Positions 10,537-20,462 of a DNA stretch of 64,000 nucleotides are shown one piece after another. The notes below the pieces were generated by a model that ran no database searches, had not been told where the DNA came from, and was given only the letters and a program-made list of their open reading frames with translations. Position 1 is the stretch's first letter, and every line of letters starts with the position of its first letter. The position numbers and the translations under genes are program-made. This DNA is from Pseudofabraea citricarpa (lineage: Eukaryota; Ascomycota; Leotiomycetes; Helotiales; Dermateaceae): contig JAPWGK010000011.1 in the NCBI GenBank assembly GCA_029641185.1, positions 372,001 through 436,000 of the forward strand, written 5' to 3'.

Positions 10537-11136
10537 GTGAGTGAGTGAGTTTCCTCTTGACTCCGTTCCGTCTCCTTGATATAAGTGCCGAGACAAATCA
10601 GACCAACGCCAAACATGATCTATTCATAATCTAGCCTCCTGGGCTATGGTTTGCGCCAACCCGCCCCGTACATGCATCTTTCTGGCAGAACTCATCATGT
10701 TTTGCAGGTTGAGGAAGACCATCGTCCATCACGTCTGCTACTACCCGTCACAATCTGCACATAACACAGGCAGAATGCAAACGCCCAATGTGCGACGGCG
10801 TTGACACCCACCTGTTGTGCGAAGGTAGCAGCCAAAGTTTCCCTGTTTGATGATTCCAGCATCGTGTTCGGAGTGGACAACCCGTCGGAGGCGGAGGCAG
10901 AGGCAAAGGCATCCTGCATGAAACAGCGGTCGCATCGCAGCAGAGGTGGGAGCAAACAGAGAACGGAGGAATGTGGCAAGAAGATGATGGGCCGTGTGAG
11001 ACAAAGCAGTCTTTGAAGGAATGAGATGCGAAAGGCGCATTCCTGCCGGATCTTTCTCTTTCTCTTCTTGTTGACTTCGCACCATCATCCCCTCTTCCTC
11101 TCATCTCTTTCTGACTTTTCTCCTCCATTCACCAAT
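10364..11136. promoter_or_regulatory. Shared bidirectional promoter of module B
   Basis: 773 bp separate the start codons of Hsp70-like B (10363, minus) and membrane protein B (11137, plus). A GTGA/GT microsatellite lies just upstream of the Hsp70-like start. Overlapping open frames at 10695-11128 lie on both strands and lack any domain. Confidence 0.55.
10421..10550. repeat. (GTGA)n / (GT)n microsatellite, about 130 bp
   Basis: It runs as GTGA tetranucleotides, then about 12 GT dinucleotides (10509-10534), then GTGA again. It is open in several frames (Ser-Leu-Thr-His repeats on the minus strand), which is a by-product. It sits about 60 bp upstream of the Hsp70-like B start, the same place as the 20-bp repeat of module A. 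Confidence 0.97.
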
Positions 11137-12250
11137 ATGGACGCCGTATCGGTAGCTCTTCTGGCCACACTGCTGCCAGCCTGTCTTCTTATTGTTGTGT
11201 TGAGTTGTCTTTCTCTATATTTATACCTTCGGTTTCGTAATCTTGGCGCTTGCCCTACTCGATCCCCAGATGTCCCGAGCCAGGCTCAATCGGTTGAAGA
11301 GCCACAAGATTTGCCATCGTGGACGGTCCCACCTATGCCAGTTTTTCCAGAGGAGGAAAAGACCTTCTTGGGACAGAATCTCCAAATGGGATGGCAAGAC
11401 CGCGGCCATAATCTACGCTCGGATATAGATTGCATATTTAGGTCATGGGATGGTACTGTCCAGAGGCAGGTGAACCGGAAGGGTAAGACATACGACACAG
11501 AGGCTCGCGTCGCAAAGATCCTGGAGAAGATGGGATACAAGGACATACCGCCAGCTGCTTTCTTCAAGTTGCTTCAAAGCCCAGCAACCCGCTGGGAAAT
11601 TCTCGTGCATCTCTTTAATACTCTTGCCTTTCATAAGGCATCTCTAGATGGGGACCCTCAATCCACCCTACTTCCCTTCCCACCGGACGTTCATAATGAT
11701 ATCCGGAATTACATCGAGGCACTACGTGGAATACAATGTAAGTCCTTGGCTCTCCCTTGACATATCAAAAGCATGCCTTTTTGACACATAAGCTATAGTT
11801 ACGCCCTCTATCGCCACCAAACTTAGGGGAATACCCCTCGCTATCGCAACCGAACAAAAGTGGTGCTTAAAAAATAGAGACAATATGATCAAATATTATG
11901 CCGAACTAATTATTCCATATTGCGAAGATCATTTGGTAGGCGTTCACAGCACTGGCGAATCCATACCTACCGAATCTATTTTAAGAGACCTCAATGTCAT
12001 TGTATTCCTGCGATTTCAGATGCTGAAGTCCCCCGAACAGCTCGAATTCCGATGGCAAGAATCCTCGGAGAACTCCTATGTTACACAACCAGACATCTAT
12101 GCGTATGCAGGAGAAGATGGAGTTTTGCTCGACGAACCGAAGCTCTGGCGTAAAGGCAAAATTGTCACCATCTTAGATGACGGCTCTGTTTTGGGGAGTT
12201 TCGAGGATGAAGCTGACCAGCCCTTTACATGGGGTTTTCCGGACGAGTAA
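11137..12250 (+). CDS. Single-pass membrane protein paired with the Hsp70-like ATPase (module B)
   Basis: Exons 11137-11737 and 11799-12250 (61-bp intron at the same codon and phase as in the copy at 6757) encode 350 residues. The N-terminus MDAVSVALLATLL leads one hydrophobic anchor (about residues 6-30) followed by arginine, predicting a cytosolic body. It shares PPAAFFKLL, LLPFPPD and the C-terminal AGEDG...DEPKLWRKG...TILDDGSVLG with copy A, while the region between anchor and body is freely diverged. The last 15 residues differ between copies (here acidic and aromatic). No known family was recognised. Confidence 0.8.
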
Positions 12251-13926
12251 CAGACTGGCACACGATTACCGTTTGTTTGCAGGTGTCTATGGTGGATATG
12301 GTCATCCTAGCCAAGTATCTGTTGAAGTAAAGGCTCGTGTAATCAATTCAGGTGTCTGTGGGGTTTTTCTTTTCTATTGGTACCATGGCCTGAGCACACC
12401 GTATCGATGCAAAGGGTTGACAATCAGAGTACTACGTGGTGGATTTTGGTTCCTTCTCCTCTTGTCTTACTTCCATCTTTAACTTATTTCATTGAGGTTG
12501 TCATCGAGTCATTTCTTCTCTTCTCCTCTGGCTCGCTTAGAAATAACACCATTTGTCGCGATAACATTTTCCACACCTCCACGTGATTGCCCCCAACGAA
12601 TCCAACAGTCGATCATGAATACCAGCATCATCTCTATGCGAGTCAAACATGGTGAAAATATTCGGTGCCGAGCGAGTATAGCCTCGTTGCTCACTTCGTC
12701 ATGGCTGCCCCGCTTCGGCTAATGTGATGAACTTCGAAAACGAGCATCCTGCAGGGTTACGTTCAAACCTCGATGGCAGATTGACGGGCCCCAGAAGCAT
12801 AGATTTCTGCATGGCGGCATGTCACGCAAAGTGCTCAGCCGTATTGGTAGCTGTACCGAAGCGTATAGTAAGGCCGGCGCTGAGAGTTGAGCACAAGCAA
12901 ACTTGTTTATGCACTTGAGCGTGGTTACACTGCATATCTCATGCAAGCTCTTCTCTTCTCTTTTTTTTTGGAGGGCGGTGAAGGGAAAGAGGGGGGATGG
13001 TATGCATATGATAACTGATAAAATGCACTGATTTTATGGCGATTGCAGTAAAACACATTGTTTACTGTGAGGTTTTACGGTCAATCTCCAGGCACCGGAT
13101 AACCCGGCGATGAGTGATAATCGCATGATTGGTCACAATGTAAAAATTTCTACTGTGGTTTTACCATCAAACCATCAAGGCACTAAATACTTTTTTTTCT
13201 AACGTATGGTTGATCGTTCTTACATCAAAAGTGGTCTTAATTACACAATAATAGGTACCTAGGTAATTATTTGTACTTTAGCGACGCAAAATAAGCGACG
13301 CCAGTCCGTCGCTTAAATCATTCACGACATCATCATGAGGCCGAACCAGATACAAGTAGCATTGGGCAATAAACAATCTGAACTGAAAGAAAGGTCGTAA
13401 TCTATCTTTTCAAGTTTACCTTTTGGGAAGAGCCCATCTAGTCCAATCATCCACCAGATCATCGTGGAAATCAATCGGATCGGATTAACTATTGCTGAGC
13501 CGGAAAAATTGCTTCCGAGTCATGAACCATTACGAAAACACGAGAGTTTTACTTGAGAAACCTAGAGCAAAGGGATTCCATCTCGACGGCTCCTGAATAC
13601 AATTACACGAGCAAAATCGGCACTGAAGGTTGCTTGAACTAACACGCTTTATTTAAAAATGCCATTCTTCCGCTATGAATTCTGCCTCGCTTCCACGCAC
13701 CCCATCGCCCGAGCCGTGCCGAATTCAAGAAAAAAAGGACGGGATGTTCGCCAGCTGCGTTGCCACACCCGACATATTCAACTGCCTGTGCACAGCTATC
13801 CGATGGATAGGAACAAGCCATGTCGCATTACCGCGGTAACACACGTGAGTTCGAAAATAACCACTAGTGTTTATTGGGGTCAGCGTGTGCTCCTGACTCG
13901 GATTTCGGGATTTTCCGGGGTTTTGC
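12251..13926. other. 1.7-kb AT-rich gap without a gene
   Basis: No supportable coding region. It contains a poly-T tract near 12959, a weak inverted repeat (cagtaaa...tttactg) near 13046-13067, two related stretches reading ctgtgaggttttac and ctgtggttttac about 90 bp apart, and a perfect 9-bp-arm hairpin at 13292-13315. It separates the duplicated module from ordinary genes. Confidence 0.5.
13292..13315. repeat. Perfect inverted repeat, 9-bp arms, 6-base loop
   Basis: TAAGCGACG - ccagtc - CGTCGCTTA. A further single copy of agcgacgc lies just upstream near 13279. It could be a relic of a transposon end or a protein-binding palindrome. No flanking target duplication was recognised. Confidence 0.7.
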
Positions 13927-14904
13927 TTACGGTTCTGGCGGCGGAAAGATGCAGCAGTGGCGCCAGCGATGCGACGAAAGCTGCTCTTGCGTGGCGTTCA
14001 TGCTGCAGCAGACGATGCGTATCTGCGGGGCCTTACATCCGTACATTTTTGTCCACAGCCATCCGAGTTGATCCACGATGACGGTAAATGTGAGATGATG
14101 GATCTGTACTTCCGGGATGTTAGTTTGGAAAATGGAGATTTTTCTAAGCGGCTGCGCTTCATCGTACTGGTCATAGCGGTACACAAGGCGTAGCTTTTCG
14201 AGAGACTGAAAAAATGTCATGTTTCGCATGAAGGTCCATACTGAGTAACTCTGGCTGCAGTCAGGGTTGAACAAGACAAGCTTCTTGGCCCGCTCGAGCC
14301 CCATTAGCTGAGGGTACTGGCTAGAATACTTTCTCATGCCCAAGACCTGGCTTATGAGCCCATAATCTATACTAAGAGTATCGATTGCAAAGTTGAAGGG
14401 GGTGTAGCTGTGCATCTCAGGAAACGTCTGATACCAACCACGTGAAGCATATTTCCATTGCATGAAACGGAGAGTCTGGCCTGGCAGAAAATATGTCAAT
14501 CTTCCCAGTCGGAGTACCTCGTGTCTGGACTCGTGGCACGTAAGGAGTAATACCATCTGGGTCGAGTTTCCTCTTCTTCTTCCGTGAATATGGAATAGGG
14601 TATTAGGCGGTTCATAATGGCCACTTTGTTCCTCCCATGACAGACACTTGCAAGGTCCCTTTCCATCAGGAACATCTCTCATATGATGATAGCAACACGG
14701 CGTTCCGAGAAAATCCAAATCATCATGACCCTCCCTGTAGCACACCCGTGCCATCCCATGAGTTGAATAACATCCACTCATGACCACGTCGTGTTTTTGC
14801 TGCCATATTGCACGTCCCCAGACTTGAACACGAATCTCTAGAGGGAGCTCGAGGAATTTTGTGAATGATGTCAAGGGTAGTGGATTTTGTTTAGACTCCA
14901 TCAT
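13927..14904 (-). CDS. 2EXR-domain protein
   Basis: 325 residues from the ATG at 14904 (the same frame opens further upstream at 15090, but that extension is hydrophobic and lacks homology). Residues about 9-32 carry the 2EXR start pattern F-T-K-F-L-E-L-P-L-E-I-R-x-x-V-W, the F-box-like module that opens many fungal proteins of unknown role. The block LLLTCHESRHEVL in the middle is the other hallmark of the family. The remainder is leucine-rich and helical with scattered aromatics. Function is unknown; members are usually numerous and dispensable. Single exon. It is not obviously linked to its neighbours. Confidence 0.75.
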   Translation of the reverse strand: MMESKQNPLPLTSFTKFLELPLEIRVQVWGRAIWQQKHDVVMSGCYSTHGMARVCYREGHDDLDFLGTPCCYHHMRDVPDGKGPCKCLSWEEQSGHYEPPNTLFHIHGRRRGNSTQMVLLLTCHESRHEVLRLGRLTYFLPGQTLRFMQWKYASRGWYQTFPEMHSYTPFNFAIDTLSIDYGLISQVLGMRKYSSQYPQLMGLERAKKLVLFNPDCSQSYSVWTFMRNMTFFQSLEKLRLVYRYDQYDEAQPLRKISIFQTNIPEVQIHHLTFTVIVDQLGWLWTKMYGCKAPQIRIVCCSMNATQEQLSSHRWRHCCIFPPPEP

Positions 14905-15972
14905 TGCTAAGTGTTTCAGATTGTAGATACGGATATGGGGCACTGGGCCGAGAAATGATATTGAAGTTAAGACAAGAGCGCTAAAATCTGGGGCTACGAA
15001 GCTGATGAAAAAGGGCACAGAACGAAAGATAAGTACACACAGGCAAAGATGTGCATCTCTGGACACTGATGTAAAGGTTGAAGTTGACAAACGAGGAAGG
15101 AAGCATCCCAGATTAGGCGAGCAATACCTCAGTCACTGAATGCCAGCAGCACATACACGATGAACTTTCCACTGCCTCCATTAGAAGAGTTGTCTTCGAA
15201 TTTTTGCTCGCTGCTGAGCAAGTTCCTTTGAGGTGATACAGAGATTCGGGTTTCTCCCCCCACAGAATAGAATTGATGATATCTTGGCTACGAAGATCCA
15301 CCAAACCGAGCATCATATTTACCCGCCACCCCCCACAGATATGAAATTTGGCGGATAGCCGGAGCTGAGTCGCAGGGTAAAAAGTGCGTCTTGCATGCTG
15401 AACTTGTCAGACTGTTCTAGACCAGTCCTCAACTTGGCAACTCACCAGGCAACTGGGGCGGATAGATGCATTTACTTAATGCACCTACTGCATGTAGAGA
15501 TCCCTACTGCAGGGTACTTTCCGCCCGAGACGCTGATCCAAATTCCTGAGATGCCATGCAGGTGGCCTCTGCTTGCTTCCCACAGGACTGTCGCTTCTCA
15601 CTTCTCACTTCTCGCAGCCCTCTTCTGTCGATCAAGGCCCAATCCAGATCATACGCATCTTCACCGCTCATAGAAGAGACGGGAACAAGATATTGAAAAG
15701 GTTTCACTTTGAAGACAAGCTCGGCAAGATGGATGCAACCCCAAGCTACTGGACCGAGTTTGTGCGACCCAACCTGAGCGCACCAGACCCGGACCTATCT
15801 CCGGAGGTCTAAGGTTCCATTCGTTCGTGCTGCACGAGGTTAAAAACGTTTGCTGCAACGGATCGATGCAGCGGAGCGACATGTACCATCCGCAGGACGC
15901 GACCAGGTTGGCTTACCGTGGTGCTGGCGTCCTCTTCGGATTTGATAGGCGGGGAGGAAACGATCCACAGAC
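14905..15972. other. Gap upstream of the 2EXR gene
   Basis: Open frames (for example 15573-15812 plus, 15661-15882 minus) overlap one another and show no domain. The region holds the 5' region of the 2EXR gene. No RNA gene was recognised. Confidence 0.35.
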
Positions 15973-16525
15973 GTGGAAAACTGTATACGGGAGACTGGGA
16001 TATTGGAAGCGGAAGACGGTGGGTGTTTACAAAAAAGCCTGGTCGAGCGGTATCAGCAAAGAGGGACCAGGTTCCCCATGTTGACATGCTTCAGTTGGCC
16101 GGTGCCGTTTGCTGGTTTGCCAGTTCGTGAAATCCTAGAGATTCAACTTCAGCCAATCGCGTCGAGTCAGATCGAATTGATTGAGCCGCTCACTCAGACA
16201 AACGGAAAATTGAGAGAACTGGCCCAGGATGAAAGGAAATGGGGAATTCGAAGGCATAAGAAAATGGTAACCGATTATTATTTTACAATGGATCTGTATA
16301 TCTACAATCTCAGCTATGCAAGGAGAAAAATCGCTGCAAAATTATGGCAGGTAAGTCCGAAAACCGCCATATAATCAATGGGCAGGAAGCATGAAGACAG
16401 ATGCTTAATGGGAGATTTTGATTCAGTACAGGATACCTGTCGTTGTAACCACTACGGGTAGAGATTGTTTTCCCTTCCAAACGAACGCCTGTCGGTTCGT
16501 AGCCTGTGCAGAGGCTTACGGATAA
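15973..16525 (+). CDS. Hypothetical two-exon gene, unrecognised
   Basis: The open frame 15973-16350 ends at a strong donor (CAG/GTAAGT). The next good acceptor (ATTCAG at 16421-16426) joins in phase to a further open 32 codons ending at 16525, whose product contains three cysteines. The helical, basic segment ELAQDERKWGIRRHKK precedes a tyrosine-rich stretch. No domain or signal peptide was recognised, and the start is uncertain because the frame opens with no strong upstream support. It could be a gene fragment. Confidence 0.3.
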
Positions 16526-16607
16526 CCTTCCGTGATACAAATAAAAAATGATTGCAATGACTTCCTTCTACCAGACCAGGCATCTCTTCCGCCGCATGCG
16601 ATTGCGT

Positions 16608-17359
16608 CTACTTGATGTATGTCGTACGTTTCTTGTTGAACGCCCGTTGATCCTTCAACCATTGTCGGTAGCCCTGGACACTGCCAACCTTCTCGGCGTA
16701 GTAATCCGGGACTGGCAAAGTCAGCAGTTATTCATGCAAAGAACAATGGGTCACTCACCAGGATTCGCCATGCTGCTTGCACTGGGGTCAACTCTGTATT
16801 TCTTGACTCTCTCGTAGAACTCTTTCTCCTTGAGATCTATCTGGGCCTTGAATTTCTTGTTCCTGAAATTGAAAACTGCTGTCCCCAAGATCGGCCCAGC
16901 TAACCATCCCAATCCTCCACATGCAAACGTGATCATGCCTAATGTGATAAAAGGGTCAAGGGGAATTTGGGAGACAATAGAATCCATATCTGCGCGCGTA
17001 AGGACCTGAGCTCCAAGTACAAATCCATTGAGCCCTGTGCCAATTGATGAACCCAGTTGGTACCACCGCCTCGTCTTGCGGAGCTTGAAAAATGTGTTCC
17101 AGTCTAGGTGCTCCCCGACGGCTGTTGTCGAGGGCGAGCTAGCTGACGAGGCATTGCTGATTGAGGATGCTGACCGAGTGGCCTGCTTGAAACAGACGTT
17201 CCGCTTTGGTAGAGGTACTCGTCGGTGTGCGGGGGAGGATGAGTCGTGCGACCGACGAGGTGAGGGTGAAGCTGTGTGGTATGGCGCGGTTGTGAGAATA
17301 CTTGGTTGCATGCGGCAACTGATGGCAGCGGTTCGAAGATTGGGTGCGGTACAAAGCAT
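16608..17359 (-). CDS. PAM17: Pam17, presequence-translocase-associated motor subunit
   Basis: Exons 17359-16759 and 16711-16608 (47-bp intron) give 234 residues from the ATG at 17359, preferred because it opens a basic, hydroxylated mitochondrial presequence; an in-frame ATG exists about 58 codons upstream. The diagnostic block LDWNTFFKLRKTRRWYQLGS begins the mature part and is followed by two membrane helices (GTGLNGFVLGAQVL and PFITLGMITFACGGLGWLAG). The spliced tail VPDYYAEKVGS...QWLKDQRAF is the conserved Pam17 C-terminus. Pam17 sits in the inner membrane with the TIM23 complex and helps organise the import motor. Divergent from the chromodomain gene. Confidence 0.93.
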
Positions 17360-17990
17360 TGTTGCGAGTGGAGTGGTGTTGGAGTGTGATCTGATGCTGT
17401 GGCGGAGAGAGCAGAGCTTCACAAAGGTCGCGTTCGTTCGTTCGTTTGAGCTCCAGGGCCAAGATTTGGAAGGTTCGCGCCTACCGCGGCTAGAAGAGCT
17501 ATTAGGCGCGATACTTGGATAGCTCCTCATCACACGAGCTTCAACACGACTTTACAACAGTCTAATCTGTCTATGCACAACCACTCAAGGCCAGTTCTGC
17601 GGAAGCCCAAATCGACACCTGGCCTCACTCTTTCAACTATCAATTATCTTCTGCTATTGTTATCTTGAAGCTCTGGCTTCTCATCTTTGGGCTATTCCCC
17701 GCATCCGCAACAGCCTGTCCCCTCTGATCTCTTTGCATTAGCCGTGACGTCGAGTCCCAATCCACAATGTGTTTCCAGCCCAGAGCCCTCTCAAGCTTCA
17801 ATTAGCGGCATAAAATAATAAGATGCATAACTTTTAGGTGTTCATGCCTTGTTTCCTAGGCGGCAAGGATCGGGACCTCCAACGACGCGTCTCGACTGTG
17901 ATGGATTAAATAGTAACTCCCAGTTTCACGCGCGCGATAAAATGGTCTATGGCGGTCGTATAGCTAGTTCGCCCTTAGATTCAGGTGAAC
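17360..17990. promoter_or_regulatory. Divergent promoter between PAM17 and the chromodomain gene
   Basis: 630 bp between the two start codons. Nothing specific is recognised beyond CA- and CT-rich leader sequence. The 17849-18073 frame overlaps the start of the chromodomain gene and is not called. Confidence 0.4.
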
Positions 17991-19955
17991 ATGCCTCCAA
18001 CCGATCTACCTCAACCTCGAGGCACAAAGAGAAAAGTGCTTCACAACAACAACAACAACGCGACCACCACTGACACCTTTTCACAATCACACTTCGACTT
18101 CGTGGTAAAAACACAACCCAGATACATCGCCGGCACAGGCCCACCACTTGCCCCGATCAGCATCATGCCGCTTCATGACAAAGAGGGAATAATTCTCGAT
18201 TTCATTACGATCCAGGGTGTGCCGCAATACATGGTCGGTTACAAGGACAGCCGTCTGCAAGTTGGTGTGCAGCCAAAGCACATCTGCGACTGGGTCTCAC
18301 AGCGCACTTTGGAGAACTATGAGTACGACCAGACCAAGATTCGAACAGAAGAAGAGAAAACCAAAGAACATGCCAAGAAGCTTGCTGCTGAACAGCGCCG
18401 GCGAAAGAAAGAAGAGAAGCTGGCGCAAACCACGCAGTCACGTGGCCGGAAAAGAAAACAGACTCGCATTGAGGCACCACGGCCTTCTGCTCGGGTTATG
18501 GGCCGGGAGATTAGGGCAGATGATGATGCATCTGCATCTGGTCCTGGGAGAAGACGCCGGAAGCAGGAGGAGCCCCTCGACTCTTCCCCTCAAGCCCAAC
18601 GCGCACCTAACCAGCCTACGCTATCTACACCATCAAAGGGTCGCGGCCTTGCAGACTTAGTTCCAGCTGAGAGCGAGAGCTCTGCTGATACGGATGATGA
18701 GGATGAGACCGAGATCGCAGTCGGAAGACAGCTTGCTGATACCTCAGCTTCACACGATCGCCGACGCAGCTCATTTGAACAGCTATCAGATCGATCTACC
18801 TCCTCATCACCTGAACCGATACCAGTCAAACAGCGCACATTCAGTAACATGTCCTCGTCCAAGAAACGTCACTCGCTTGACAATGCTGTAGTAGCATCTA
18901 GCTCAAGCCGAGAAGCACTGAAGACTTATGAGACTCTAGAAAGCAGCAAGTTGGCCAAACCACAAATCAAGACGCCAAGCAAGGGTAAATCCATCGCCCA
19001 GAGATATTCCATGTTTACGCCAGGCTCGTCTAAACCTGGCAAGCACATTGCATATCCCAAGGACAATTCGAATTCCGATTCAGAGGATGCGATCTCGCAC
19101 CTCGGAGATGATTGTGGTGAGGATGACGACGAAGAGAATAATGGAGGAGAGTGGGAGATCAACGAAATTTGTGATGAGAGACACGTAAAGAAGAGAGGCA
19201 AAATTGTTCTCCAATATCTCATAAATTGGGTTGGGGACTGGTCGGATACTTGGGAGAAGGCAGAAAACGTCGGACATGCATCCATTGCGGACTGGGAACG
19301 CAAAAAGAAGAAGAAGCGGCTGATGGGCTATGGAGAGGATTTGGCAACCGATGAGCTTTCCATGGATCACGGCGGGAAGGACAAGAGGAAGAGGAAAGCT
19401 ACCGAGATCGATAGCGCGAGTGAGGTAGATGAGTACATGCCATCTTCGAAAGGACGAACCGTCACCTCGAGCAAAACCAGCACCAACAAGAAGCAAGCCG
19501 CGATAATCAAGTACAACAGAATAGATGAGGATACAGATGCAACAGCCGACGACGAGGGCATGGAAGAAGATTACAGACCGCTCTCCAAAGGCCGACAAAC
19601 AACCTTCCGGAAAAGCGGCCACAAAAAGTCGAAATACATACCTGTCGTTGATGGAGGCGACAGCTCCGACGATGGAATTGTAGCTGCATCCGCATCTGAA
19701 GTCTTCCGATCTTTCACAAGCGTAGACCCCAAATTTCAAAACAACCGCAACGGTACATACCAGACAATGGGGCTGAATGGGGAAAATGACAGTATTGCAG
19801 CTACAGATAGCGATCCAGATGCTATGTTCGTTACGGACAGGCCGCAGGGTAAGAACGTAGCACCAGAAGCAACAGTTCTTGAGGAGATGCAAGGATTTGG
19901 AGGTGAAAGTGATTTGGATGACGATGAGCTCGAAACTGGATCGGTCATTCTATGA
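17991..19955 (+). CDS. Chromodomain protein, nuclear, highly charged
   Basis: 654 residues in one exon from the first ATG (17991). A canonical chromodomain lies near residues 387-440: E-W-E-I-N-E-I-C-D-E-R, a beta strand Y-L-I-N-W-V-G, then D-T-W-E, the aromatic-cage arrangement used to read methylated histone tails. An N-terminal block near residues 64-112 (GIILDFITIQGVPQYMVGYKD...ICDWVSQRTLENYE) has the length and strand pattern of a second, divergent chromo-type fold. The rest is low-complexity, lysine/serine/acid-rich linker containing repeated S-K-G-R/K motifs (TPSKGRG, TPSKGKS, SSKGRT, LSKGRQ). Probably a chromatin-bound protein of heterochromatin or transcriptional regulation; its specificity cannot be read. 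Confidence 0.8.
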   Translation: MPPTDLPQPRGTKRKVLHNNNNNATTTDTFSQSHFDFVVKTQPRYIAGTGPPLAPISIMPLHDKEGIILDFITIQGVPQYMVGYKDSRLQVGVQPKHICDWVSQRTLENYEYDQTKIRTEEEKTKEHAKKLAAEQRRRKKEEKLAQTTQSRGRKRKQTRIEAPRPSARVMGREIRADDDASASGPGRRRRKQEEPLDSSPQAQRAPNQPTLSTPSKGRGLADLVPAESESSADTDDEDETEIAVGRQLADTSASHDRRRSSFEQLSDRSTSSSPEPIPVKQRTFSNMSSSKKRHSLDNAVVASSSSREALKTYETLESSKLAKPQIKTPSKGKSIAQRYSMFTPGSSKPGKHIAYPKDNSNSDSEDAISHLGDDCGEDDDEENNGGEWEINEICDERHVKKRGKIVLQYLINWVGDWSDTWEKAENVGHASIADWERKKKKKRLMGYGEDLATDELSMDHGGKDKRKRKATEIDSASEVDEYMPSSKGRTVTSSKTSTNKKQAAIIKYNRIDEDTDATADDEGMEEDYRPLSKGRQTTFRKSGHKKSKYIPVVDGGDSSDDGIVAASASEVFRSFTSVDPKFQNNRNGTYQTMGLNGENDSIAATDSDPDAMFVTDRPQGKNVAPEATVLEEMQGFGGESDLDDDELETGSVIL

Positions 19956-20462
19956 TGGGACGGAAGGGAAGGGAGGGCCGGGAAGGGAAAGGAAAGGAAG
20001 GGGAAGATGTCCGGCGTTTGTCTGTGTCTGTATGTGTATGATACCCAAAAATGGTGCAGTGGGGCCGCGCGTGGCATTAATGGTACGAAAGAGCAGAGAC
20101 GACCACGTCGGGAGCTTTCATGATGGTTTGCTTTGTGGGAGAGCCCTACATATGCGAGCTGAGGCTGGATAATCTGAGAGGTAGAAGAGATTGGAGCTAG
20201 CAAGTTGAACGACTCGAGACCAACCAAGTAGACAGAATAAACAACACGTGCTTCCCAAAGCTCTAATAACCTTACTCGTTTGCGGAAGTGAAAAAAAGGG
20301 GCTGCGTTGAAGGACAACACAGGCAAGTAAGTAAGCGAGGAACTCTCACAACAAGCATGGCTTAGCAATCATCTCAATCAATCACCATTCTACTACCCTA
20401 AAGAACATCCTTTTCATAAGCTAAACTTATCCTTCATTACTTTATCACCCCCGAGAGGGATA
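19956..20462. other. Convergent intergenic gap
   Basis: Downstream of the chromodomain gene and of the amidase gene. A purine-rich (GGGAAGGGA) run of about 50 bp follows the chromodomain stop. Open frames here are antisense shadows. Confidence 0.4.

Noticed and set aside
10330..10616. Minus-strand open frames of Ser-Leu-Thr-His repeats
   Set aside because: They are translations of the GTGA/GT microsatellite, open in more than one frame and located in the shared promoter.
10695..11128. Three overlapping open frames in the module B promoter
   Set aside because: They overlap each other on the same strand and an opposite-strand frame, show low-complexity CT-rich translation, and have no domain.
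19080..19892. 270-residue minus-strand open frame
   Set aside because: Antisense to the chromodomain coding sequence; it has no domain and arises from that gene's biased codons.
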